Shown in pieces: positions 17,012 through 26,560 of a stretch of 64,000 nucleotides of DNA. The first letter of the stretch is position 1, and each line of letters opens with the position of its first letter. A program made the position numbers and the translations under genes. Source of the stretch: UBA12191 sp009937185. Lineage in GTDB: Bacteria; Planctomycetota; UBA8108; UBA1146. The DNA is taken from positions 50,486-114,485 of the forward strand of contig CALJGL010000023.1 of the NCBI GenBank assembly GCA_938075155.1, written 5' to 3'. The notes beneath the pieces were generated by a model that saw only the letters and a list, made by a program, of their open reading frames with translations, did not search any database and had not been told where the DNA came from.

Positions 17012-17461
17012 TTAATCACCGTCTCTAGAGAATTTGCCTCGATCTTTTTTTATTCGTGATCTCTTTTTCTTATCATCCAGTCGTCGATGCTTACTCGAAA
17101 GTGTGGGACGAGTGGCGGTACGTTTTTTCTTTTTCTTTAACGACGACGATAGCCAATCCTTGAACCGTTCGAGAGCGCTCTGGCGATTTCTTGAGGCAGA
17201 TCGTTCCTCGCTGGCCAGTATTCGAAGGACACCTTCATTCCCTAGCCGAGAAATATGCTCTTTGAGGAGTCTTTGTTTTTCTGGGGGTGAGAGAGCATGG
17301 GTGTTCGTCACTGACCAACGTAACTCGACAGCGGTGGCTGAACGATTGGAATGTTGTCCACCGGGGCCGCCTCGGGTTTGTTGGCGCATATGAATCTCGG
17401 ACCATGGAATCCAGCGATCTTCTCGCCAGCATAATCCTCGTGTTCCATCAGGTGATTCCAT
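17012..17461 (-). CDS. arfB: Peptidyl-tRNA hydrolase ArfB (alternative ribosome rescue factor)
   Basis: A 149-residue release-factor-like protein that frees ribosomes stalled at mRNA ends. Residues 31-36 are GGPGGQ, containing the catalytic GGQ, followed by HSNRSATAVELRW, the typical ArfB/YaeJ continuation. There is no codon-recognition domain, so it is not RF1 or RF2. The C-terminal ~45 residues are rich in Lys/Arg (SSLKKKKKRTATRP), as expected for the tail that enters the empty mRNA channel. The ATG at 17461 has AGGAA five to six bases upstream. Confidence 0.92.
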   Translation of the reverse strand: MESPDGTRGLCWREDRWIPWSEIHMRQQTRGGPGGQHSNRSATAVELRWSVTNTHALSPPEKQRLLKEHISRLGNEGVLRILASEERSASRNRQSALERFKDWLSSSLKKKKKRTATRPTLSSKHRRLDDKKKRSRIKKDRGKFSRDGD

Positions 17462-17583
17462 CGAGTTCCTTCCCTGAGTGTCAGGATAGGTGCCAAGTCT
17501 TCACTTTGCGAGACTCAAGCAGACTTGCCTCTGCAACGATCCAGTGGGATGCTGTAAATGTCTGAGCAAGAAAGGTTGACGCT

Positions 17584-19608
17584 GTGGCCATGAACAAATC
17601 CTTGTCGAAAACCAGACTTATTGAGAGCGTCACTGATATAAGCCTCTTGGTAATACTCATTCTTGCGCCGATTTTGGCTTCTGGCCAACTGTGGGCTGCG
17701 ACTCCAGACATGGCTGATATTCCTGCAGAGACTCTGGAAAGGCTAGGCCTTTTTCATAGTGTTCTCGAGTGGCCCGAAGATGCTCCAGCAACAATTTGCG
17801 GCCTCTCTCAAGGAGGATTTGCACTCCTAACAGAGGCTCAGCAGTTGTGGACGGTCCGCTGGAAGGAATCGCAGTTTGATAGGGGGGAATCCCAGAGTGT
17901 TCCCCTCAAAGGGAAGCCCTCCTGCATGTTGGAATGGGATAAAGGAATCTTTGTCATCGGTTCCGATTTGGGAGAATTGGTTTTGTGGGATGCCCGTGAA
18001 AGCAAAGTGCTCCGTCGCTGGGATGGTTGGGGGAGCCCCTGGGAACCTGTCGCACTTTCTCAGTATGAGGAACGGATCACAGCTGGAAATAAGGAAGAGG
18101 CTTCTGTCTCGCGTCTTCTTGTCGCAGATCGAATCCAAGGCAGAGTTTTAAAACTGGACATTGATTCAGGAGTGCTTCTGCACTCATGGAATGGATTTAT
18201 TGACCCGACTGCAATATCTGTCTTCGAAGATCAGATTCGTGTCAGTGATAGGGGCTGGCATCGGGTGATTTCGTGCGTGTCAGGCGAAGACCAAGGCCGT
18301 TTCGATCAAGGGCTTGGAGATCATGGTGCCGCTCCCGGTTTGTTCGCAGGACCATGGGGCTTGGAAATCATCTCTCGGAATTGGATGCTCGTCTCAGACA
18401 GGGATAATCACAGAATACAAGTTTTGGGTCGCCATGGCATGGCGATGCATCACTGGGGGCTTCACTCTTTGATTCCTCGCGAATCCAACGGGCGATTACA
18501 TTACCCCGAGGAAATCGTTTTTGATCGAGACAACATGCACGTTGCTGTTCTAGAGCCGAGCGAACGAAGAGTTCAGGTCTTTTCTGTGAGAGATCCAGAG
18601 ATGGCTGCAGATCCAGCTGAATCATGGCAGCGGGTGGATCTGGTTTCTCACTTTGGGGAGAGTTGGGCCATCGATCACGGAGACGAAAGTTTCCTGCTCG
18701 TCGTTGTTGAGCCCGATTCCGAGCGTATTTCAATTCTTGATCATCGTCAGCAGAGTCCAATAGAGATCGATGATGTGGGTGGGCATGGCACTAAAGTAAC
18801 TCGGTTTCGCACACCTTCTGGGGTCGATTTTATGCACCGACCTGGATATCCCAGATTTGTCGTCTCTGATCGAGGGAATCGAAGATTGCAGATGTTTGAA
18901 GTCCGCAGACCGCCTTCTGCACTCGTTGTTCGAGAACCTTGGGTAACGGCTTTCATTCGAAGCGTGGATCTCTCCCAGTTGGCAACTATGACTCCAGAGT
19001 GGAGTTCAGATGTAGATCCTATTCCCGGTGCCGTTGCGTGTCTTAAGGATGGCCAAATTGCGGTCGTGGATCAGGGCCAACCCCGAATACTTCTTTTGAA
19101 CGATCAGTTCCGGGCAATGGGGCTTCTTGGAGAAACTGCTGGGCTGAAGAAAATCAGTGCCATTTCTGAAGATGGAAATGGTCTACTTGTTGCAGACTCC
19201 AGTGCTCAAAAAATATTACGGCTCGGATTGGATGGATCCGTCAAAGTGATTCATTCAGGAAGTGTCGAAGGAGTGTCCGTTCAGCCTGCAGGAGTGGCTC
19301 GTCATGCGGATGGTTCTATTTGGTGGACCGATTCGAAGGGGCATCGACTTCTGAAAACAAACGAAGACTCGGGAGAGACCCTTGTCATTCTTGGAGACAC
19401 TGTTGCAGGAAATCGAATGAAAACTGGGGAGCGTGATCTTTACAGACCTGCTGCCTTGAGAATCACAAAGGATGGCAAAGTCTGGATTTTGGATCAGGGA
19501 AATCACAGGGGAGTGGTCCTCGATAAAGAGGGCGTATTGAAGCATTTTGGAAGTGCGACTTACCTCCCCAATGCAAAAATAGATACTCCCACGAAGGGCG
19601 AGAGTTGA
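17584..19608 (+). CDS. NHL-repeat beta-propeller protein, exported
   Basis: A 674-residue protein with an N-terminal hydrophobic segment (residues ~20-40) acting as signal peptide or anchor. Repeated propeller strands follow, for example LLVSDRDNHRIQVLGRHG, FVVSDRGNRRLQMFEVRR and GKVWILDQGNHRGVVLD, which are NHL repeats. These domains bind proteins or ligands, and no catalytic residues are apparent. The GTG start has AAGG about nine bases upstream. The stop overlaps the start of the next gene (TGATG), so it is translationally coupled to the YtkA-like and MauG-like genes. The set may handle a redox or metal cargo in the cell envelope. Confidence 0.82.
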   Translation: MAMNKSLSKTRLIESVTDISLLVILILAPILASGQLWAATPDMADIPAETLERLGLFHSVLEWPEDAPATICGLSQGGFALLTEAQQLWTVRWKESQFDRGESQSVPLKGKPSCMLEWDKGIFVIGSDLGELVLWDARESKVLRRWDGWGSPWEPVALSQYEERITAGNKEEASVSRLLVADRIQGRVLKLDIDSGVLLHSWNGFIDPTAISVFEDQIRVSDRGWHRVISCVSGEDQGRFDQGLGDHGAAPGLFAGPWGLEIISRNWMLVSDRDNHRIQVLGRHGMAMHHWGLHSLIPRESNGRLHYPEEIVFDRDNMHVAVLEPSERRVQVFSVRDPEMAADPAESWQRVDLVSHFGESWAIDHGDESFLLVVVEPDSERISILDHRQQSPIEIDDVGGHGTKVTRFRTPSGVDFMHRPGYPRFVVSDRGNRRLQMFEVRRPPSALVVREPWVTAFIRSVDLSQLATMTPEWSSDVDPIPGAVACLKDGQIAVVDQGQPRILLLNDQFRAMGLLGETAGLKKISAISEDGNGLLVADSSAQKILRLGLDGSVKVIHSGSVEGVSVQPAGVARHADGSIWWTDSKGHRLLKTNEDSGETLVILGDTVAGNRMKTGERDLYRPAALRITKDGKVWILDQGNHRGVVLDKEGVLKHFGSATYLPNAKIDTPTKGES

Positions 19609-20108
19609 TGAATCCTGAATATGAAAAATCTGAAGGACCCGGGTGGTGGGTCATGGCTCTCTTGGTGATCTCTCTCGTACTGGGACTTGCATTACTCTTG
19701 TTGGTCGGGTGCCAGCCCTTGTCTCCTTCCGTGCGATCAGTGGAGGAGGTTCCATTTGAAATGGTAAAGGTCGCTTCCGACCAGATACTGATGGTGACGG
19801 GCGATAGAAGTTACAGGGTCCTCCTTAATATTCCCGAACAACTTCCGGAGAACGAAGAGTTTACAGTGAGCGGGACGGTGTTTGATTCAAATGGGCCGGT
19901 CTCGGATGAGGTGAGAGTTCATTTTGATGCCGGCATGCCTCAGCACGGTCATGGACTGGCCATCGACGTTGATACAGAGAGGTCGGTGAAGGGTGAATTC
20001 CTGACACCCGGAGTCCGGTTTCATATGAAAGGTCGCTGGCTTTTGACAGTAGACATCGCAGAGGGACCGCACTTTGAACGTGCGAGAGCTTGGGTTTCGG
20101 TTAAATAG
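19608..20108 (+). CDS. YtkA/FixH-like lipoprotein
   Basis: A 166-residue envelope protein. A hydrophobic helix (residues ~14-33) ends in LLLVGC, a plausible lipobox. The remainder is a beta-sandwich-like domain with DAGMPQHGHGL and GEFLTPGVRFHMKGRWLLTVD, the pattern of YtkA-like/FixH-like domains. The Met-His-rich segment MPQHGHGL and the later HMKG could bind copper, as suggested for this family. The ATG overlaps the upstream stop by one base, with GAAGGGCGAG upstream. The gene ends two bases before the MauG-type peroxidase. Confidence 0.75.
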   Translation: MNPEYEKSEGPGWWVMALLVISLVLGLALLLLVGCQPLSPSVRSVEEVPFEMVKVASDQILMVTGDRSYRVLLNIPEQLPENEEFTVSGTVFDSNGPVSDEVRVHFDAGMPQHGHGLAIDVDTERSVKGEFLTPGVRFHMKGRWLLTVDIAEGPHFERARAWVSVK

Positions 20109-20110
20109 AT

Positions 20111-21298
20111 ATGCCAGGTTTACTGCTCCTCCTCTCTTTGGCGACGCTCTTGGAAGATCCCCTTCTGCCAGAACCTTGGCGAGGGAAAGCTCTTTCCTTG
20201 GCACGCTCGGATCTCAGAAATTCTGATTCGATATCAGGGAAAGAGTCTTTTCGTCGAGATCTTGGCGAGCTGCTTTTTTATGCGACGGGTTTCTCTGAGA
20301 ATCCTTCGAACTCTTGTGCTTCTTGCCACGACGCAGAGAGAGCTTTTCAAGACCAACGATCACATCCGAGAGGCCTCCAAGGAATCGCGCGTGATACTCC
20401 AAGTCTGTGGGGCGTTTCTGGGCAGCGTTGGTGGGGCTGGGACGGGCGTTGGGACTCATTGTGGGCACAAGCTCTGGAGCCGATTGAATCCGTAGATGAA
20501 ATGGGGGGAGATCGCCTCATGCTCCTTCGTTGGATCGACGAGGATGATCAGAGAAGAGATTTGTTTGAAAAAGGATTTGGTCCGTTGCCTTCTTTGGCTG
20601 GTCTGCCGGAGAAAGCACGTTCCGGTTCTGATTGGCATCCGGACTATCTTCTCGTTTCGAAGTCGAGGCGAAAAGAAATAGATTTGGCTTTCTCGAAAGC
20701 GGGTCGATCTATCGCGGCATTTGAAGCCACTTTGGAGGCTCCTCGATCGTCATTTGACGATTATATCGACGCATTGGCGACGTCGGATCTTCATAAAGCT
20801 GAACTGTATCCTGCGGAAGCACGAAGAGGATTGATCTTATTTTTGGATAAGGGGCGATGCATTCTCTGCCACGGAGGACCCTTACTTTCAGATGGGGAGT
20901 TTCACGACACGGGATTGCTGACTTCTGGAAGTTCAGGAAAAGACTCTGGCAGATATGGCGGAATTCTTGAATTGAAGTCGAACCCTTTCAATCTTGAAGG
21001 GCAATTCTCAACGGCTTCTGAAATGGAAGGAGCCGATCGGACAAGAAGGTTGAAGAGAGATCCCTCTGTTTGGGGGGCATTTCGAACCCCTTCATTGAGG
21101 GGGATCCGTCACACCGCTCCTTATTTTCATGACGGAAGTCAGAAAGACTTAAAGAGTGTGATTCGATTTTATACTCGCAGAGATGGGGCTCGGAAAAAGA
21201 GCCAGGCGGCCGGGCACCACGGTGAAAATTTGATGGAAGAGCTCAATTTCACTCCGGGTGAGGAATATTTGCTGGAACGATTTCTGGAGACATTATAA
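20111..21298 (+). CDS. Di-haem cytochrome c peroxidase, MauG/CcpA family
   Basis: A 395-residue periplasmic enzyme with a short signal peptide. Two c-type haem motifs are present: C69-A-S-C-H and C250-I-L-C-H. RGLQGIARDTPSLWG and GAFRTPSLRGIRHTAPYFHD are standard di-haem peroxidase/MauG segments. Members either reduce peroxide or oxidise a protein partner. In MbnH/MauG systems the partner is encoded nearby, so the YtkA-like or NHL protein could be the target. The start follows the upstream stop by two bases. Confidence 0.88.
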   Translation: MPGLLLLLSLATLLEDPLLPEPWRGKALSLARSDLRNSDSISGKESFRRDLGELLFYATGFSENPSNSCASCHDAERAFQDQRSHPRGLQGIARDTPSLWGVSGQRWWGWDGRWDSLWAQALEPIESVDEMGGDRLMLLRWIDEDDQRRDLFEKGFGPLPSLAGLPEKARSGSDWHPDYLLVSKSRRKEIDLAFSKAGRSIAAFEATLEAPRSSFDDYIDALATSDLHKAELYPAEARRGLILFLDKGRCILCHGGPLLSDGEFHDTGLLTSGSSGKDSGRYGGILELKSNPFNLEGQFSTASEMEGADRTRRLKRDPSVWGAFRTPSLRGIRHTAPYFHDGSQKDLKSVIRFYTRRDGARKKSQAAGHHGENLMEELNFTPGEEYLLERFLETL

Positions 21299-21605
21299 AG
21301 CGGACTAATAATGGACTCCGAGGTCGATGACCTCTTTATTGAGGTCATCTGGAAGAATACGTGGCCCCTTTTGATTTCAGACTTGAGGTCGTATAATAGG
21401 GGTAGCCCGGTGTTAAATACTTTTGCCGACGGTTGGACTGTTAGGTTTCGTTCCTGAGTTGGATCTGATGGGGACTTGATAATAAGTTTCCCAAAAAAGA
21501 GTGCCATCTGAGGTGCAGTCTTTCCAGAGGTCTTATCACGATCATGAATGAGTCTTTCTTCGTCATCGTTCCTAGTTCGTCATCGTTCCTAGCAGGATTG
21601 GCCCA
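21299..21605. other. Intergenic region with hairpin and short tandem duplication
   Basis: No gene is apparent. A 9-bp stem with a TTTATT loop (GATGACCTC/GAGGTCATC, 21326-21349) lies 28 bp after the peroxidase stop. It could end the operon transcript, although no T-run follows. A perfect 17-bp tandem duplication (TTCGTCATCGTTCCTAG) lies at 21559-21592. Confidence 0.55.
21559..21592 (+). repeat. 17-bp direct tandem duplication
   Basis: Two identical adjacent copies of TTCGTCATCGTTCCTAG lie 14 bp before the predicted start of the next gene. They probably arose by replication slippage and may alter leader spacing. Confidence 0.85.
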
Positions 21606-24059
21606 TTGGTTTTGATCCAGAAATATTACTCTTCAAACTCATATTTGAAGTCCCTACTCATTTTAGGAATCTGCGTAGTTTCCCTCAGCTCTCCATTCGT
21701 CGGAGGACACGAGGAAGATCTGAAAGCACGAAACGTACTTCCTCCTTACAACGGGTCTGGATACAGAAGAGATGCTGGAGGGGTTCAACCCTTTGGTCCC
21801 GTCGGGGGAACTTCCAATGGAGTGGAATTACTCTCTTGGGTCACCCTCCCGGAGATGCAGGCGGGAATTTCCAATGGAAACGATTGCTGGGGGCATACGT
21901 CCGCTTCTGGACGCGAATATGCCCTGATGGCGCATTCTTCGGGGACCACTGTGATTGAGGTCACCAATCCCGGGAACGCTGTGGTGATCGATACCGTCGC
22001 TGGCCCTACAAGTCTGTGGCGCGACGTGAAAAGTTTCTCCACATTCGCTTATTCAGTGAGTGAAGGGGGTTCAGGGATCCAAGTGATCGACCTGACCGAT
22101 ATTGATAATGGAGTCGTCTCTCTTGCTGGAACGATCAATGACGTGGGTTCAGCAGCGACTCACAATGTCGCTATCGATGAAGAGAGTGGATTTCTCTACC
22201 GCTGTGGTGGCGGTGGAAACGGCCTCAGGATTTATAGTCTCGCAGACCCCGGGAATCCAGTTTTCGTGGGAAGTTGGGGCGAGAGGTATGTGCATGATGT
22301 TCAAGTGAAAAGAATCTTGAATACGACCACGCAGATAGAGCGAGAGATCGCATTTGCTTGTTCCGGCAACAATCCTGCCGTTCTTGATATTGTAGATGTG
22401 ACCGACAAGGCGAATCCTATCGTGCTTTCCTCGACGCCATATGGAGGATCTCAGTATTCTCATCAAGGCTGGGTGTCAGAAGATAATAAGTTTTTCTACC
22501 TTGGGGATGAACTCGATGAAAATGGTTCTCAGGGGACGAAGACATACGTTTTTGATGTCAGGGTGTTGGGGTCTCCAAGCTTGGTGACGGAATACATCAG
22601 TGACAATCCATCCATAAATCACAATATGTACACTCTTGGAAATCGAATCTTCCAAGCGAACTACAGGAGTGGATTAAGAATTCTAGACGATACGAATCCA
22701 CTCAATATCACCGAGGTCGGATTCTTTGATACTGTCCCCGAGGATGACAACGCAGACTTCAGTGGCCTTTGGAGTTGTTATCCCTACTTTCCGAGTGGCA
22801 TTGTTATCGGGAGTGATATGCAAAAAGGCCTGTATGTATGGAGCATTCAGCCGGTTCCATTTGTCTTCGGATATCCTGCAGGAATTCCTGATTTGGTGAA
22901 TCCCGCTGGAGATACCCTCATCGTTGAGATCAATGCACAGACAGGGTTTTCAGTCGATAGTTCGACTCCCAGTCTCTGGGTCGATAATGGTGCAGGTTTC
23001 GTTTCCTCTAGCATGGTAGAGATCTCACCTGGAATCTTTGAAGGAAATTTCCCGCCTTCGACGTGTGGCTCGGAAATTCGTTGGTATGTATCTGCGGCTG
23101 CTTTGACGGGCGAAATTCAGTTTGATCCGCCGTCCTCTCCAGCAGGCTTCTTTGCAGCGACTTCCGGATCGGGATTGAATACTCTCATCAGTGAAGACAT
23201 GGAAATCGATAACGGCTGGCAAGTGGGGCTTCCCTCGGATGATGCGACGACAGGGATCTGGACCCTTGGAGACCCTAACGGTACCGTCGCACAACCCGAG
23301 GACGATAACTCTCAGGTGGGCAGTTTCTGTTGGTTTACCGGACAGGCTGCAGCGGGTTCAGGGGCCGGAACAAACGATATCGACGGAGGAACGACGACTC
23401 TTACTTCTCCGGTCTTCGATCTCTCTACGGCTACTGATCCTCAAATCTCTTACTTCCTTTGGTATTCCAACACTTCAGGAGCAAGTCCTTCAGCAGATGT
23501 TTTCCGTACGGAGATCAGTTCGGATGGGGGCGCAACATGGGCTCTTCTTGAAGAAGTTGGGCCTTCTGGACCGAATACAGCCGGAGGCTGGATACAGCGG
23601 CAGTTTAATCTCTCCGCATTTATTACGCTGACAAGTTCTGTCCAAGTTCGATTCATCGCTTCTGATCTGGGCTCACCTTCTGTGGTGGAAGCTGCGATCG
23701 ACGATCTCGTGATTTCTGACCTAGATTGTAATGATTGCAATGGTAACGGAGTGAATGACGCTACAGACATCGCCGCTGGGACGAGTGCAGACTCTAATGG
23801 AGATGGCATTCCCGATGAGTGTCAATGCACCCCCTTTATTCGTGGTGAATTGAATGATGATGGAGAAGTAGATATCTCGGATGCCATTCAGATATTGTTA
23901 CAACTCTTTAGCGGATCGCCTTCTCCCCAACCGGTGGAGAGAGCGGACGTGAACAGCTCTGGCAGCGTTGACATCGCAGACGCCGTTTACCTTGTGCAGT
24001 ATTTATTCCAAGGAGGAACGCCTCCCGGTTTCCCATTCCCAGTTGCGGACTGTAACTGA
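21606..24059 (+). CDS. Choice-of-anchor B family protein with C-terminal dockerin-like domain
   Basis: An 817-residue secreted protein. After a signal peptide (hydrophobic ~14-30), residues ~50-430 match the choice-of-anchor B/LVIVD beta-propeller pattern: IEVTNPGNAVVIDTVAGPTS, SLWRDVKSF, THNVAIDEESGFLYRCGG and VHDVQVKR. Residues ~540-705 form a jelly-roll/MAM-like segment (GGTTTLTSPVFDLSTATDPQ and AAIDDLVIS). A DCNDCNGNGVNDATDI segment leads into a dockerin-like pair (ELNDDGEVDISDAI and DVNSSGSVDIADAV). The predicted start is TTG with AGGA eight bases upstream, so the exact N-terminus is uncertain. Proteins of this class end in different anchors in different phyla; here a dockerin occupies the anchor position. 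Confidence 0.83.
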   Translation: MVLIQKYYSSNSYLKSLLILGICVVSLSSPFVGGHEEDLKARNVLPPYNGSGYRRDAGGVQPFGPVGGTSNGVELLSWVTLPEMQAGISNGNDCWGHTSASGREYALMAHSSGTTVIEVTNPGNAVVIDTVAGPTSLWRDVKSFSTFAYSVSEGGSGIQVIDLTDIDNGVVSLAGTINDVGSAATHNVAIDEESGFLYRCGGGGNGLRIYSLADPGNPVFVGSWGERYVHDVQVKRILNTTTQIEREIAFACSGNNPAVLDIVDVTDKANPIVLSSTPYGGSQYSHQGWVSEDNKFFYLGDELDENGSQGTKTYVFDVRVLGSPSLVTEYISDNPSINHNMYTLGNRIFQANYRSGLRILDDTNPLNITEVGFFDTVPEDDNADFSGLWSCYPYFPSGIVIGSDMQKGLYVWSIQPVPFVFGYPAGIPDLVNPAGDTLIVEINAQTGFSVDSSTPSLWVDNGAGFVSSSMVEISPGIFEGNFPPSTCGSEIRWYVSAAALTGEIQFDPPSSPAGFFAATSGSGLNTLISEDMEIDNGWQVGLPSDDATTGIWTLGDPNGTVAQPEDDNSQVGSFCWFTGQAAAGSGAGTNDIDGGTTTLTSPVFDLSTATDPQISYFLWYSNTSGASPSADVFRTEISSDGGATWALLEEVGPSGPNTAGGWIQRQFNLSAFITLTSSVQVRFIASDLGSPSVVEAAIDDLVISDLDCNDCNGNGVNDATDIAAGTSADSNGDGIPDECQCTPFIRGELNDDGEVDISDAIQILLQLFSGSPSPQPVERADVNSSGSVDIADAVYLVQYLFQGGTPPGFPFPVADCN

Positions 24060-24149
24060 GGAGGATGAAATTGTTTGACGTGACTGTTTGAGCAATCATC
24101 TCATACAGTTCCGTTAAATAGTTTGGCAGTGGGGGCCGGCAGTGGGGTC

Positions 24150-24185
24150 GGCGCGTAATCTGGCGCGTAATCTGGCGAGTGATCT
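24150..24185 (+). repeat. Three 12-bp direct repeats between convergent genes
   Basis: Units GGCGCGTAATCT, GGCGCGTAATCT and GGCGAGTGATCT lie in the ~190-bp spacer between the convergent genes ending at 24059 and 24251. No function is evident. Confidence 0.7.
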
Positions 24186-24250
24186 CCGTTGATACTCTCA
24201 GATTCTATTGCAAGGGTCTCTTCTCTTACCGAACCCCGCCTTTGTTCTCT

Positions 24251-26560
24251 TTATTCGATGCGCAGGTCATCTATTCCTAATCGGATATCAAAGGGAGCGG
24301 TTCCGTCGGTCGTAAATACCCAATCGAGCATTCCTAGCGAGTTGAAGTTCAAGTTGGGATTGACGTTGAGGAAGTCTTCTAAAGGTATCGTCACGTCCAG
24401 AAACCGTTGATATTTCAGTGGCACAACTGGGCTCACTGAAATGGACTGTGGATGGTTTCCATTTTCAGGAAGATAGTTCATCAGGTTCAGAGTAGCTGTC
24501 TGAGCTGAAGAATCTCTGAGAGAGAGAGTTGCCGTAAAGTGCCACCCAATATTGTCGAGCCCCCCATGAACGTCATGATTCTTGATCCTGAACTTAAGGT
24601 TCTTCTGCGAACCCAATGACATGGGAGCGAAGATGAAGCCTAGGGGCATATTGATGCTCGAGTCTCCTTGAGGAGGCAGGATACAAATCAGGTTCGTGAT
24701 CTCAGGGATAGGTTGAGGCAATGGGAAAGGCCAGTCGTAACAGGGTCCGGAATCGAAGAGAATCATATTCGTATGAGATATTTCGAACCCTTGCGAGTTG
24801 ATGGGGAACTGATCGAAGTTGTCGATTTCAAACACTCCCGAGAGGTTCCTTTTTGTTGCAACACTTTCGTATTGTGAACGTTGAGATTCTGTTCCGTAGA
24901 GCAAGCCTTCCATGCTGATGTCATCGAATGCGTACCTATTGAGGAAGGCCAGCATCCATTTACGGGTCAGATCGTGCTGAAGGCTGCGGGAAATGTATGG
25001 GCAAGAGTCTACGGCGGGTGATTGCGGAATCCACGTACATGTGCCGCACCCCAGACTTGAAGAATTGCTGCTATAGCCATGACAACCGCCGTAAATACAG
25101 ACTGCGGTGGTGGCTCCTACCATTCTCTCCAGAAGCCTCTCGGCATATGGGTAGATGACATCGGTGTCTTGTTCTGCTGTGATACTCAAAATTGGAACAT
25201 CCGGAAGGGTTTGCCAACGAGTCGTATTTCCTATCCAAGAATCCTGTTTTGCATCTGTGGGTTGAAGAAGGATTAATCCTGGTGTGTTCGGTTCCAATTC
25301 AGCAGCGGTGACAGCGGCTGATGCACCACGGCTATGGCCGCCATAGAAAACCCTGTGCACATCGATAAGGTCAAAGAGGGGTGAAGTTGAATCTTGTGAC
25401 ATCGCTTCAACGACTTCACGCGTTTTGAGGAGAACTCCTGCAGCGGCATCGTGTCCTCCCCAGCAGTACCAATCGGTGTAGACTTCGAAGGAAAAAGTGT
25501 TCCCTACGGAAACACAGATGACCCCATGCGTGGCCAGAAAGCCCAATAGACTGTCGTAATCGTCCCAATTGAACCCTGTTCCGTGGTGGAAGATAAGAAT
25601 GGGAGCAGGGCCACTCAATCCTTCAGGAATGAGAATTCGAAGAGGCTTTAGGTCTGTGATTTGTGAGCTAAGTGGGGGTGAAGCGTTACAGCCCCAAAGT
25701 GGGTAGGGAGGGGGCCAGGGTAAATGATGAGTGAACTCAAAAAAGGTCTCGAGGACAGAGACAGAGTGCGGACCGGGTATGTTGAGATTGGGTGCTGGTT
25801 GTATTTGAGATTCTGAATCTTCAAAGGCAGCCAGTCTGCATTTGTAGAACACCAATTCAGCATTCGGAGCTTTAGCAAAAAGATTAAACTCGTGTATTCC
25901 AGGGGGGATATTTGTCGCGGAAAGAGTGCCCCAGCGAGTATCAAGACTCAGGTCACCCGGCAAATTGTCGCCGGGAACAATTCCGTACCCTGAATAAGTC
26001 ACAGATTCTGATATCACTCCGGTGCTATTTCCTGTCTCCCAACGAATCTCTGGATGACGAAACTGGGGTAACTGATCCAAATAGGGGAGGGATTCCCTGA
26101 ATGTGGAAAGGGTGAGTTGTCGGGTTTCTGTCACCTCTCCGAGGGAGCAAGGAGGTTCCATGCAGGTCAGCACTGTGGGGTTTAAATCGAAGTCGCAGTT
26201 GGGAAAAGGTGCTGGTAAAGCATTAGGAGAGCCAGTGAACACAAACCCGAGAAGGGTGATGACGTCATCTAATTGAAGAGAGCCATCGATATTAATATCG
26301 GCCGAGGCTTCGCAGGGGAGTCCTGTCCCTGAGCCAAAAATTTCTTCAAGCAAGAGAACGGGATCACTCAGGTCAATAAATTGGTCGCCATTGATATCAC
26401 CCCGCAGGAATCCTTGAATGGGAGCCATTTGAGCTACACAGGTGGGAGACTCGGCTATCCATGCGCCGAGCAGAATGGTTACTAACCAGAAAATACGAAT
26501 CCATGTGCCCATTGGGAGTCTCGCGCCTTTCCGTTTAGAGCGAACTTTAATGTCCATCAT
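24251..26560 (-). CDS. Secreted alpha/beta hydrolase with N-terminal dockerin-like domain
   Basis: A 769-residue exoenzyme. A basic n-region and hydrophobic stretch (residues ~20-45) form the signal peptide. Two dockerin-like loops follow directly (DINGDQFIDLSDPV and DINIDGSLQLDDVI, ~50-120), unlike the C-terminal position in its neighbours. Residues ~270-560 are an alpha/beta hydrolase of the PAF-acetylhydrolase/chlorophyllase/PET-hydrolase-like group: FHHGTGFNWDDY (oxyanion region), GGHSRGASAAVTAAE (nucleophile Ser near 410), SITAEQDTDVIYPYA (acid) and IYGGCHGYSSNS (His region). The C-terminal ~200 residues resemble a beta-sandwich. The substrate (ester or polyester) is unknown. The start is ambiguous between adjacent ATGs at 26560/26557 and one at 26512. 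Confidence 0.82.
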   Translation of the reverse strand: MMDIKVRSKRKGARLPMGTWIRIFWLVTILLGAWIAESPTCVAQMAPIQGFLRGDINGDQFIDLSDPVLLLEEIFGSGTGLPCEASADINIDGSLQLDDVITLLGFVFTGSPNALPAPFPNCDFDLNPTVLTCMEPPCSLGEVTETRQLTLSTFRESLPYLDQLPQFRHPEIRWETGNSTGVISESVTYSGYGIVPGDNLPGDLSLDTRWGTLSATNIPPGIHEFNLFAKAPNAELVFYKCRLAAFEDSESQIQPAPNLNIPGPHSVSVLETFFEFTHHLPWPPPYPLWGCNASPPLSSQITDLKPLRILIPEGLSGPAPILIFHHGTGFNWDDYDSLLGFLATHGVICVSVGNTFSFEVYTDWYCWGGHDAAAGVLLKTREVVEAMSQDSTSPLFDLIDVHRVFYGGHSRGASAAVTAAELEPNTPGLILLQPTDAKQDSWIGNTTRWQTLPDVPILSITAEQDTDVIYPYAERLLERMVGATTAVCIYGGCHGYSSNSSSLGCGTCTWIPQSPAVDSCPYISRSLQHDLTRKWMLAFLNRYAFDDISMEGLLYGTESQRSQYESVATKRNLSGVFEIDNFDQFPINSQGFEISHTNMILFDSGPCYDWPFPLPQPIPEITNLICILPPQGDSSINMPLGFIFAPMSLGSQKNLKFRIKNHDVHGGLDNIGWHFTATLSLRDSSAQTATLNLMNYLPENGNHPQSISVSPVVPLKYQRFLDVTIPLEDFLNVNPNLNFNSLGMLDWVFTTDGTAPFDIRLGIDDLRIE

